Assembly: GCA_013331965.1 (NCBI GenBank)
Contig: DUFL01000038.1
Coordinates: forward strand, 16,179-22,159
DNA: 5,981 bases
Source: Candidatus Woesearchaeota archaeon
Lineage (GTDB): Archaea > Nanobdellota > Nanobdellia > Woesearchaeales > UBA10107
Direction: 5' to 3'
Part shown: piece by piece, positions 1 through 5,212 of the stretch
How positions within the stretch are numbered: position 1 is the stretch's first letter
Layout of the letters: every line of letters begins with the position of its first letter
Program-made: the position numbers and the translations under genes
The notes under the pieces: model-generated
The model's input: the letters and a program-made list of their open reading frames with translations, nothing else
The model's database searches: none
What the model was told of the DNA's origin: nothing

Positions 1-6
1 GCTGCG

Positions 7-747
7 TTATTTTCTTATTTTATACAATAAGTATAAGCCAATAACAAACATTGCCATATTCAGCCACTGCCCAAGCGTCAATCCGACTATAAATCCTATC
101 TGCGGATCAGGCTGTCTGAAAAATTCGGTCAAGAATCTTAATGATGAGTATAAAATAACAAACAAAGAAACTATCGTGCCTTTCTTCATTTTCTTATTCC
201 TTAAATTCCACAGTACAAAAAAGATAAAAAAAGAATAAAAACTTTCATATAATTGGGAAGGATGCCTGCACAACTTATCGCCGAAATCAAAACACCATGA
301 GACATCTGTTATTCTTCCGACTAATTCTCCGTTTATGAAATTTCCAATCCTTCCTATAGCCAGCCCCAAAATGAAAGGTACTGAAAGTCTGTCCAATAAA
401 TGAAGAAAATCCTGCTTGTACTTTTTAGAGAAGAGATAAACTCCAATTACTGAGCCAATCAAAGATCCGTGAAAACTTAATCCGCCATGCCAGACAGCAA
501 ATATTTCAAATGGATTTTTCAGATAAAATGGAAGATTATACGCTAAAATATAAAACACTCTTGCGCCGATTATGCCTGAGACACCTGCATAAACAAGCAA
601 GTCCTCTATCCTTTCTTTTGACAGATTGGAAATTTTCTGCAGAATAAAATAAGCGAGAATAAATCCAACAACATAAAATAATCCGTAATATCTGATTTGA
701 AGCGGACCGAGGTCGAGTAAAACTGGATTTATGTTGTGTACAAACAT
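7..747 (-). CDS. lgt: Prolipoprotein diacylglyceryl transferase (Lgt)
   Basis: Lgt is an integral membrane enzyme that moves a diacylglyceryl group from phosphatidylglycerol to the lipobox cysteine of prolipoproteins. The 246-residue protein carries the family landmarks: WHGGLSFHG (87-94, with the essential-type His93), the signature GRIGNFINGE (132-141, with R133, N137 and E141), RHPSQLYE (161-168) and RFLTEFFRQPD (204-214). About seven hydrophobic segments run through it, including 20-37, 53-70, 92-107, 122-135, 170-182, 191-208 and 222-243. It is slightly shorter than typical bacterial Lgt (about 260-290) but no key motif is missing. An in-frame TGA at 754-756 (complement) leaves the ATG at 745-747 as the first possible ATG. 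The start lies about 26 nt from a TATA-like box and has no Shine-Dalgarno, so the mRNA is probably leaderless. The surprise is finding it in what seems to be an archaeal genome. Confidence 0.95.
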   Translation of the reverse strand: MFVHNINPVLLDLGPLQIRYYGLFYVVGFILAYFILQKISNLSKERIEDLLVYAGVSGIIGARVFYILAYNLPFYLKNPFEIFAVWHGGLSFHGSLIGSVIGVYLFSKKYKQDFLHLLDRLSVPFILGLAIGRIGNFINGELVGRITDVSWCFDFGDKLCRHPSQLYESFYSFFIFFVLWNLRNKKMKKGTIVSLFVILYSSLRFLTEFFRQPDPQIGFIVGLTLGQWLNMAMFVIGLYLLYKIRK

Positions 748-767
748 ATTAATTCAGCTAAAACAGG

Positions 768-777
768 TATATTTAAG
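768..777 (-). promoter_or_regulatory. TATA box of lgt, leaderless start
   Basis: Read on the minus strand the site is CTTAAATATA, preceded by a purine-rich stretch that could serve as a BRE. Its centre is about 26 nt from the A of the lgt ATG, so transcription would begin at or next to the start codon. No Shine-Dalgarno lies between them. The spacing matches the boxes of argS and of the genes at 4783 and 5213. Confidence 0.6.
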
Positions 778-778
778 C

Positions 779-794
779 TTTCTTTAAAAAGAAA
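779..794. repeat. Palindrome between divergent promoters
   Basis: TTTCTTT at 779-785 and AAAGAAA at 788-794 form a perfect 7-bp inverted repeat around a 2-nt centre. It lies immediately upstream of the lgt TATA box, where a BRE or operator would sit, and about 30 bp upstream of the TATA box of the small acidic gene. It could be a regulator site, but inverted repeats made of A and T tracts arise easily in DNA this AT-rich. Confidence 0.3.
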
Positions 795-823
795 ATATAT
801 ATTGCTATATATTCTATATGCTA

Positions 824-834
824 AATATATAAAA
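824..834 (+). promoter_or_regulatory. TATA box of the small acidic gene
   Basis: The site reads AATATATAAAA and sits in a very AT-rich run (about 792-835) with several overlapping TATA-like words, so the exact box is uncertain. A centre near 828 predicts transcription from about 854. That leaves a leader of some 17 nt, just enough to include the Shine-Dalgarno at 858-864. Confidence 0.5.
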
Positions 835-857
835 GATACCACTTTGGAATGCAGGAA

Positions 858-864
858 AGGTGAT
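858..864 (+). promoter_or_regulatory. Shine-Dalgarno site of the small acidic gene
   Basis: AGGTGAT is a 7-base match to the complement of the conserved 16S rRNA 3' end (consensus AGGAGGTGAT), ending 6 nt before the ATG at 871. It is the only convincing ribosome binding site in the window. It settles the start at 871 rather than the in-frame ATG at 736, which lies upstream of the TATA box and overlaps lgt. Confidence 0.7.
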
Positions 865-870
865 TTAGAG

Positions 871-1044
871 ATGAAACAAGAGTTCGATGAAGAGGTGTTT
901 GAAGACCAGATAGAAAGTGAAGATGAGATGGAAGAAGAGGATGACGAACAGTCAATTCTGGAGCACAGCTTCAGAAGAGGCTATGAAGAAGAAACATTAG
1001 ACCCAAATGAAGAGGCTGCTCCGAACGAGGATATGGAATATTAA
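871..1044 (+). CDS. Small, highly acidic hypothetical protein
   Basis: I do not recognise this 57-residue protein. It has 26 Asp/Glu residues against only three Lys/Arg (K2, R35, R36). Acidic blocks occupy 4-26 and 39-56, separated by a short less charged segment, SILEHSFRRGY (28-38), which is the likeliest part to fold or to be a conserved binding motif. There is no Cys, no membrane segment and no signal peptide, so a soluble and mostly disordered protein is expected. A clear Shine-Dalgarno and an upstream TATA box argue that it is a real gene. It ends 36 nt before argS, which has its own TATA box, so readthrough is possible but co-transcription is not required. Acidic mini-proteins can bind basic partners such as ribosomal proteins or nucleic-acid-binding proteins, or mimic nucleic acid; none of this is shown here. 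Confidence 0.75.
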   Translation: MKQEFDEEVFEDQIESEDEMEEEDDEQSILEHSFRRGYEEETLDPNEEAAPNEDMEY

Positions 1045-1049
1045 CAAAG

Positions 1050-1057
1050 TTTATAAT
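1050..1057 (+). promoter_or_regulatory. TATA box of argS, leaderless start
   Basis: TTTATAAT is centred about 27 nt before the ATG at 1081, with AACAAAG just upstream as a possible BRE, and no Shine-Dalgarno follows. The predicted start site therefore falls at or beside the start codon. The T-rich tract at 1070-1080 just before the ATG might also terminate transcripts coming from the acidic gene. TATAAT would also pass for a bacterial -10 box, but I see no TTGACA-like -35 element upstream. Confidence 0.65.
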
Positions 1058-1080
1058 CTCTTTCTTGACTTTTTATTGTT

Positions 1081-2745
1081 ATGGATTTCAAAGAGGAAAT
1101 AGCAAAAGCAATAAATAAAATAGTCAAAAATGCCGAGTTAGAAGTCCCCTCAAATCCTGAACTGGGGGATTATGCTTTGCCGTGCTTTCCTTTGGCTAAA
1201 GAACTGAAGAAAAATCCTGTTGAAATCGCAAAGGATCTGGCCAAAAAAATTCCGAAGATAAAGGGAATTGAAAAAATAGTTCCGACCGGCCCTTATGTCA
1301 ATTTCTTTGTTGAAAAGACATATTTTGCAAAAGATACATTAGACAAAATACAAAAAGAAAAAAATAACTATGGAAAACAAAAACTTTCCAGTGAAAAAGT
1401 CATGATTGAATTTTCCCAGGCGAACACCCACAAAGCGTTTCATGTCGGACATATAAGGGGAACTTCACTGGGAGAGTCTATTGCCAGGATAATGGAATTT
1501 TGCGGAAATAAAGTCATAAGAGCAAATTATCAGGGAGACATAGGGATGCATGTCGCTAAATGGATCTGGTGCTATAAAAGATATCACTCTAAAGAAAAAT
1601 TAAGAAAAGATGAATCATGGATTGCATCCATCTACGTTGATGCTGTGAAAAAATTAACTGAAAAGCCTGAACTTCAGGATGAAGTTGATGAAATAAACAG
1701 AAAATTAGAAGAAAGAGATAAAGGACTGTATAAATTATGGCAGGATACAAGAAAAGGCTCCTTAGATTCGTTTGAAATCATCTACAAAGAACTAAATACT
1801 AAATTTGACGAGTATTTCTTCGAATCACAGCTGGATAAAAGAGCAAAAGATATCGTAAACAAACTAGTCAAAGGCAGAATTGCTGAGATTTCAGACGGAG
1901 CTACAATAATTAATTTTGAAAAATATAACATGGGAGTGTGGGTTCTTTTAAGGGCTGACGGAACTGTCTTATATTCTGCGAAAGATCTGGCATTAGCTGA
2001 AAAGAAATTCAAAGAACATAAAATAGACAAAGCAGTTTATGTCGTTGGAAGCGAGCAAAGGCTTCACGTAATGCAGATATTCAAGACGCTTGAGTTGATG
2101 AGATTCAAGCAGGCTAAAAACTGCCATTATGTTCCTGTAAATGAGGTCAGGCTTCCTGAAGGAAAGATGTCTTCAAGAACAGGAACAAACATCCTTTATT
2201 CTGATTTCAAGAAAGAGATGGTTGAATATGCTTCTGAAAAGATTCTAGAGAGGAACAAAAAAATAGATAAAAAAGAATTATCTAAAAGAGCTTTGGCGAT
2301 TGCTATCGCTTCATTAAAATATTCAATGCTGAAGCAGGACACCAACAAAGGAATAATATTTAATAAGGAAGAATCATTGAGATTTGAAGGCGACACAGGG
2401 CCTTATTTATTATATTCTTATGCAAGAGCTAAAAGCATATTGAAGAAAGCAAAATACAATGCTAAGAAAAAATATGATTTGAGCATAGAACCTGTTGAAA
2501 AAGAACTGATAATGGAGTTAAGCAGATTTCCTGAAGTTATAGTGCAGGCGTACAATAATATCTCTCCAAATGAGATAGCGAATTACTCCAGCAAACTGGC
2601 CCAGAAATTTAATGAATTCTATCACGCAGAGAAAGTCATCGGTTCGGATAAAGAACAGTTCAGATTGGTTTTAGTTGATTCATTTTCTCAAGTATTGAAG
2701 AATTGCTTGTATTTACTCGGCATTCCTGTTATTGAAGAGATGTAA
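1081..2745 (+). CDS. argS: Arginyl-tRNA synthetase
   Basis: This class I synthetase attaches arginine to tRNA-Arg in the cytoplasm, a reaction that needs the bound tRNA even for amino-acid activation. The 554 residues show the ArgRS layout: an N-terminal Add-1-type domain (about 1-80, with NPELGDYALPCF and GPYVNFF), the Rossmann catalytic core with the HIGH motif as HVGH (121-124), a KMSKS equivalent KMSSR (362-366), and a helical DALR anticodon-binding domain from about 440 (GPYLLYSYARA) to the end. The second Lys of KMSK is Ser365. Many ArgRSs lack it and use a Lys just upstream of HIGH instead; K118 in NTHKAFHVGH fits that role. The length is at the short end for the family. NYQGDIGMHVAK (149-160) resembles the ArgRS type I associate with DPANN and CPR genomes, from memory. 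The ATG is the first after the in-frame stop at 1042-1044. The stop overlaps the next gene. Confidence 0.97.
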   Translation: MDFKEEIAKAINKIVKNAELEVPSNPELGDYALPCFPLAKELKKNPVEIAKDLAKKIPKIKGIEKIVPTGPYVNFFVEKTYFAKDTLDKIQKEKNNYGKQKLSSEKVMIEFSQANTHKAFHVGHIRGTSLGESIARIMEFCGNKVIRANYQGDIGMHVAKWIWCYKRYHSKEKLRKDESWIASIYVDAVKKLTEKPELQDEVDEINRKLEERDKGLYKLWQDTRKGSLDSFEIIYKELNTKFDEYFFESQLDKRAKDIVNKLVKGRIAEISDGATIINFEKYNMGVWVLLRADGTVLYSAKDLALAEKKFKEHKIDKAVYVVGSEQRLHVMQIFKTLELMRFKQAKNCHYVPVNEVRLPEGKMSSRTGTNILYSDFKKEMVEYASEKILERNKKIDKKELSKRALAIAIASLKYSMLKQDTNKGIIFNKEESLRFEGDTGPYLLYSYARAKSILKKAKYNAKKKYDLSIEPVEKELIMELSRFPEVIVQAYNNISPNEIANYSSKLAQKFNEFYHAEKVIGSDKEQFRLVLVDSFSQVLKNCLYLLGIPVIEEM

Positions 2746-3182
2746 TGATAACAGTAACGCCTGAATTTGGTGACATTAACAATGTTCTTTTAGGTATGCC
2801 ATTAGTTGTCAGAGTAAATGGCAACCATCGTCCTCCTCCGCCTTCTTCCATTGGAACATATAGATTTTGCCATCCTGATAATCTTGCAATAATTAAAAAT
2901 GGAAAGATAGTATATGAATGGATTAGAGACGGAGAAACCAGGAGAGAATTGTTTTTTGACGAATTAAAAAGAACATATGAAGGAGACCAGTTTTGTTTTT
3001 GCGAGTATGGCGATATTGCAGATAGACTAAAAAGATTTCCGACTAGAGAAGATATAAGTAAAAAGGCCAAGGAAAGAGGAATCTCTGAACTGGACACGGC
3101 AACTGAAGAAATGTATGCTGAATTTCTAAGAAAGATTGTTCAACTAGCAGAGAACAATGTATCCTCTGCCGTTCCAAAATAA
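2745..3182 (+). CDS. Hypothetical protein coupled to argS
   Basis: I do not recognise this 145-residue protein. Its ATG shares a base with the argS stop (TAATG, 2743-2747), the usual sign of an operon with translational coupling, and it has no promoter or strong ribosome binding site of its own. The N-terminal part (1-60) looks beta-rich and contains a four-proline run (30-33); the part after about 68 is charged and probably helical (DELKR, EDISKKAKERG, and 118-138). Cys residues occur at 42, 84 and 86 (C84-F-C86), too few for an obvious zinc site. No signal peptide or membrane segment is visible, so it is probably cytoplasmic. Composition and codon use look like the neighbours. It ends 4 nt from the convergent helicase stop. 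The coupling invites a link with ArgRS, but many such pairs are only co-transcribed. Confidence 0.8.
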   Translation: MITVTPEFGDINNVLLGMPLVVRVNGNHRPPPPSSIGTYRFCHPDNLAIIKNGKIVYEWIRDGETRRELFFDELKRTYEGDQFCFCEYGDIADRLKRFPTREDISKKAKERGISELDTATEEMYAEFLRKIVQLAENNVSSAVPK

Positions 3183-3186
3183 AAAA
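3176..3186 (-). terminator. T-tract terminator of the helicase gene
   Basis: On the minus strand the helicase TAA is followed at once by TTTTTTATTTT. Runs of T without a required hairpin are the usual archaeal termination signal. The tract lies inside the last codons and stop of the convergent gene on the plus strand, so the two 3' ends must overlap. Confidence 0.5.
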
Positions 3187-4530
3187 TTAAGTGTCTCTGA
3201 AGTTTGATCCGCTGTCTCTTCTGTCTCTATCTCTTCCGAAACCGCCTCTTCTGTCATCTCTATGATTGCCATATCTTGATTCTCTGTGGCCGCCGCCATA
3301 ACTTGTATTGTGGCTGTGTCTTGGCCTGAAACCGCCATGAGCGCCGCCTCCGAATCTCGGCCTGAAACTGCCTTGTCCTCTGAATCCGCCGCCTCTGTTT
3401 CTTGATTCCCCTCTTGTGAACTGCAGTCTTTCAAACTGAGGCAATTCCAATTTTTCGACAAGCAAAGACCTGTCTTCAAGAACTTTTCTGAAATTATCAT
3501 GGTCCATTGAGGAAAGCAGCGAAACAACTTTTCCTTCCGCTCCTGCCCTTGCTGTCCTTCCTATCCTGTGGACGTAATCCTTTGACGTTCTTGGAATGTC
3601 ATAATTGACAACGAAAGTAACGCCTTTGATGTCCAAACCTCTTGCTGCGACATCGCTTGCAACTAAAACGTCTAATTTGTTCGCATGGAACATATCCATT
3701 ACCTGTTTTCTTTTTGCCTGCGTTAGTCCGCCGTGCAATGCTCTCGCCCTTACACCATTCTTTTCCAGATTCCTTCCCAATTGATCGACCATGTGCCTTG
3801 TCGCACAGAAAATTAAAGTTAATCCTTTTGACTGCTTCAATAAATGAACCAATAATGAAAATTTATCCCTTGATTCGATATTGTAATAATGCTGCACTAT
3901 CTTATTTTTGTCAAGATATGACTGAAGCTTCACTCTTTCCGGATTTTTCATATAATATTTTACGATATCATAGACATCCTGCGACATTGTCGCAGAAAAC
4001 AGTAATGTCTGTCTTTCTTTTGGAATCTGCGATATTATCCTTTTGACATCATCAACAAATCCCATCTCGAACATCTTGTCTGCTTCGTCCAAAATAAGTA
4101 TTTTGACCTTGCTTAGATTTATTGTTCCTCTCTGCATGTGATCTAGCATCCTTCCCGGTGTTCCTACAACAACATCCGCCCTTCTCAATAAATCAATCTG
4201 CGGGTTTATTGAGACTCCGCCGTAAACTTCGACGATATGAGTTTTTTTGTATTTTGAAAATTTGAATAATTCCTTGGAAACCTGGTTGCACAGTTCTCTT
4301 GTCGGAACCAATACCAATGCCTGAAGGCCATGCCCGTTTGTTACTTTTTCAAGCATCGGAAATCCGAATGCTGCTGTCTTTCCTGATCCTGTATAAGACT
4401 GTCCTATGACATCTTTTCCTGACTGGATAATAGGGATGCATTTTTCCTGTATTTCTGTAAATTCAGAGAATCCTAAATCCATGACCGCTTTTTCTAATTC
4501 TGGATGCAATACTATGCCTTGTTTGTTCAT
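3187..4530 (-). CDS. DEAD-box ATP-dependent RNA helicase with RG-rich tail
   Basis: This enzyme unwinds short RNA duplexes with ATP and would act in ribosome assembly, mRNA turnover or cold adaptation. All helicase motifs are present in order: Q motif (FTEIQ, 24-28), motif I SYTGSGKT (45-52, Ser where Ala is usual), Ia PTREL (76-80), GG (104-105), Ib TPGR (124-127), II DEAD (148-151), III SAT (179-181), IV LIFCAT (239-244), V with ARGLD (296-300), and VI HRIGRTAR (321-328). Residues 373-447 form a disordered tail rich in Arg, Gly, Ser, Phe and Tyr, typical of RNA-binding extensions on cold-shock DEAD-box proteins. The two-domain core of about 370 residues plus tail matches RhlE/DeaD-like proteins; I do not assign a subfamily. 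The ATG fits the usual distance of about 20 residues to the Q motif. Its upstream region may carry a long structured leader. Confidence 0.95.
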   Translation of the reverse strand: MNKQGIVLHPELEKAVMDLGFSEFTEIQEKCIPIIQSGKDVIGQSYTGSGKTAAFGFPMLEKVTNGHGLQALVLVPTRELCNQVSKELFKFSKYKKTHIVEVYGGVSINPQIDLLRRADVVVGTPGRMLDHMQRGTINLSKVKILILDEADKMFEMGFVDDVKRIISQIPKERQTLLFSATMSQDVYDIVKYYMKNPERVKLQSYLDKNKIVQHYYNIESRDKFSLLVHLLKQSKGLTLIFCATRHMVDQLGRNLEKNGVRARALHGGLTQAKRKQVMDMFHANKLDVLVASDVAARGLDIKGVTFVVNYDIPRTSKDYVHRIGRTARAGAEGKVVSLLSSMDHDNFRKVLEDRSLLVEKLELPQFERLQFTRGESRNRGGGFRGQGSFRPRFGGGAHGGFRPRHSHNTSYGGGHRESRYGNHRDDRRGGFGRDRDRRDSGSNFRDT

Positions 4531-4578
4531 TTTTATATTTTTCAGTAGCTTTACGCTATGTCCGCCTTTTAGGCTATG

Positions 4579-4587
4579 GTATAATTT
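4579..4587 (-). promoter_or_regulatory. Possible proximal TATA box of the helicase gene
   Basis: On the minus strand the site reads AAATTATAC. It would place the start near 4557 and give a leader of about 27 nt without a Shine-Dalgarno. Unlike the other genes here, the helicase has no TATA box at the leaderless spacing of 26-27 nt. The AAATATAAAA directly before its ATG is too close to drive a transcript containing that start codon. Confidence 0.3.
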
Positions 4588-4590
4588 GAA

Positions 4591-4672
4591 AAAAGAAGAA
4601 TATTGGTATAAGCTTCTTTTCGCCCGTTGGAAGCATTGAAGCTTCTCAATTTTGGTTAATTTAGTACCAATA
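4591..4672 (-). promoter_or_regulatory. Nested inverted repeats upstream of helicase, possible structured leader
   Basis: Two perfect 8-bp inverted repeats interlock here. TATTGGTA (4601-4608) pairs with TACCAATA (4665-4672). AAAAGAAG (4591-4598) pairs with CTTCTTTT (4613-4620) across a 14-nt loop that contains one arm of the first pair. A third pair, AAGCTTC (4610-4616) with GAAGCTT (4638-4644), overlaps the second. The structures are mutually exclusive or could form a pseudoknot. On the minus strand the second hairpin runs into a U6 tract, which is terminator-like. A minus-strand start from the TATA box at 4694-4700 would begin near 4671, right at the outer arm. This may be a cis-regulatory leader of the helicase mRNA or a small RNA; chance pairing in AT-rich DNA is a serious alternative. 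Confidence 0.3.
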
Positions 4673-4691
4673 AAATAAATCTATATGAGGT

Positions 4692-4702
4692 AGTATATAA
4701 GG
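4692..4702. promoter_or_regulatory. Near-symmetric TATA box in the divergent region
   Basis: TTATATA on the minus strand (4694-4700), or TATATAA on the plus strand (4694-4700), can be read either way. Minus-strand use predicts a start near 4671 and a helicase leader of about 141 nt. Plus-strand use predicts a start near 4723 and a leader of about 60 nt for the membrane-protein gene, which already has a better placed box at 4753-4760. Confidence 0.35.
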
Positions 4703-4752
4703 CTTTCTAAGTGTTAGTCATTAAAAAGTAACAAACTTGTACTTCAGTTATG

Positions 4753-4760
4753 TTTAAATA
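4753..4760 (+). promoter_or_regulatory. TATA box of the small membrane protein gene
   Basis: TTTAAATA is centred about 27 nt before the ATG at 4783 and no Shine-Dalgarno follows. This again indicates a leaderless transcript. Confidence 0.6.
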
Positions 4761-4782
4761 ATAGTTTGGAAGTTATGCTGAC

Positions 4783-5181
4783 ATGACATTGGCATATGCA
4801 TTATCACCTAGATTTTTAGGAGCAGGAAGCACAAGCAGAAAGATTCTTAGTGGAACAGTCGTAGCATCTGCGTTATATGCCGGATATGTGGGTTTTAGCG
4901 CGTTTTATTCCGTCAACAAGAGATTTAATATCTCTTCGAGTAAAACAGCCGATATTATGCTGGAAGCTGAGTTAATATCCGCCGGCAAAGATAGCGCATG
5001 GAGTACTGAGGAAAAAGCCGTATTCCTGAGAGATCTTGGATTGACAAAGATAGTTTTACAAGACGGCCAAATCATAGGTTTTGTTCCCGAAGGATACTTT
5101 GCAAGAATATTTATCAACAGAGAAGATGTCGGAAGAGTCCGAAGGGATAAATTAGAATCATACATCGCAAAGCACAGATAA
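4783..5181 (+). CDS. Single-pass membrane protein of unknown function
   Basis: I do not recognise this 132-residue protein. One hydrophobic segment (about 21-43) is rich in small residues spaced as GxxxA and AxxxG (G24/A28, A30/G34, A33/G37), a pattern that favours helix-helix packing, so it may dimerise or bind another membrane protein. There is no lipobox cysteine, and in fact no Cys at all, so it is not an Lgt substrate. The remaining 85 or so residues form a charged, probably folded domain with helices (57-67, 75-84) and strands (89-93, 96-100, 106-110), ending in a basic helix (113-132). Positive charges flank the membrane segment on both sides (R19, K20; K46, R47), so the topology is unclear. 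An in-frame TAG at 4762-4764 and the TATA box support the ATG at 4783. It is separated by 31 nt from the ureohydrolase gene, which has its own TATA box. Confidence 0.75.
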   Translation: MTLAYALSPRFLGAGSTSRKILSGTVVASALYAGYVGFSAFYSVNKRFNISSSKTADIMLEAELISAGKDSAWSTEEKAVFLRDLGLTKIVLQDGQIIGFVPEGYFARIFINREDVGRVRRDKLESYIAKHR

Positions 5182-5182
5182 G

Positions 5183-5190
5183 TTTTTATA
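5183..5190 (+). promoter_or_regulatory. TATA box of the ureohydrolase gene, leaderless start
   Basis: TTTTTATA lies 2 nt after the stop of the membrane-protein gene and is centred about 26 nt before the ATG at 5213. No Shine-Dalgarno follows. The T5 run inside it may also help to end the upstream transcript. Confidence 0.6.
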
Positions 5191-5212
5191 ATTCTAATAA
5201 ATTTTAAAACCT

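Noticed and set aside
736..870. N-terminal extension of the acidic protein from an in-frame ATG at 736
   Set aside because: It overlaps the lgt start, lies upstream of the TATA box, is hydrophobic/basic rather than acidic, and the Shine-Dalgarno points to 871.
1782..2396. Minus-strand open frames opposite argS (1782-2030 and 2196-2396)
   Set aside because: They are antisense to the conserved catalytic and DALR-proximal coding sequence and have no promoter or ribosome binding site.
2729..3097. Minus-strand open frame of 122 codons opposite the 145-residue gene
   Set aside because: The plus-strand gene is coupled to argS and ends neatly at the convergent helicase; the antisense frame has no start signals and a low-complexity Ser/Leu composition.
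3144..3527. Alternative minus-strand frame over the helicase tail
   Set aside because: It is a shadow of the repetitive RG-rich codons; the helicase frame is continuous with all conserved motifs.
3642..4046. Plus-strand open frame of 134 codons inside the helicase
   Set aside because: It lies opposite helicase motifs II-V and shows no family resemblance or start signal.
4406..4639. Plus-strand open frame across the helicase start and upstream region
   Set aside because: Most of it is antisense to the helicase N-terminus, and it has no leaderless TATA box or Shine-Dalgarno.
4531..4782. Hidden tRNA or other known RNA gene in the longest non-coding stretch
   Set aside because: No T-arm-like GTTCRANYC word or cloverleaf pairing is visible; only the short inverted repeats reported above stand out.
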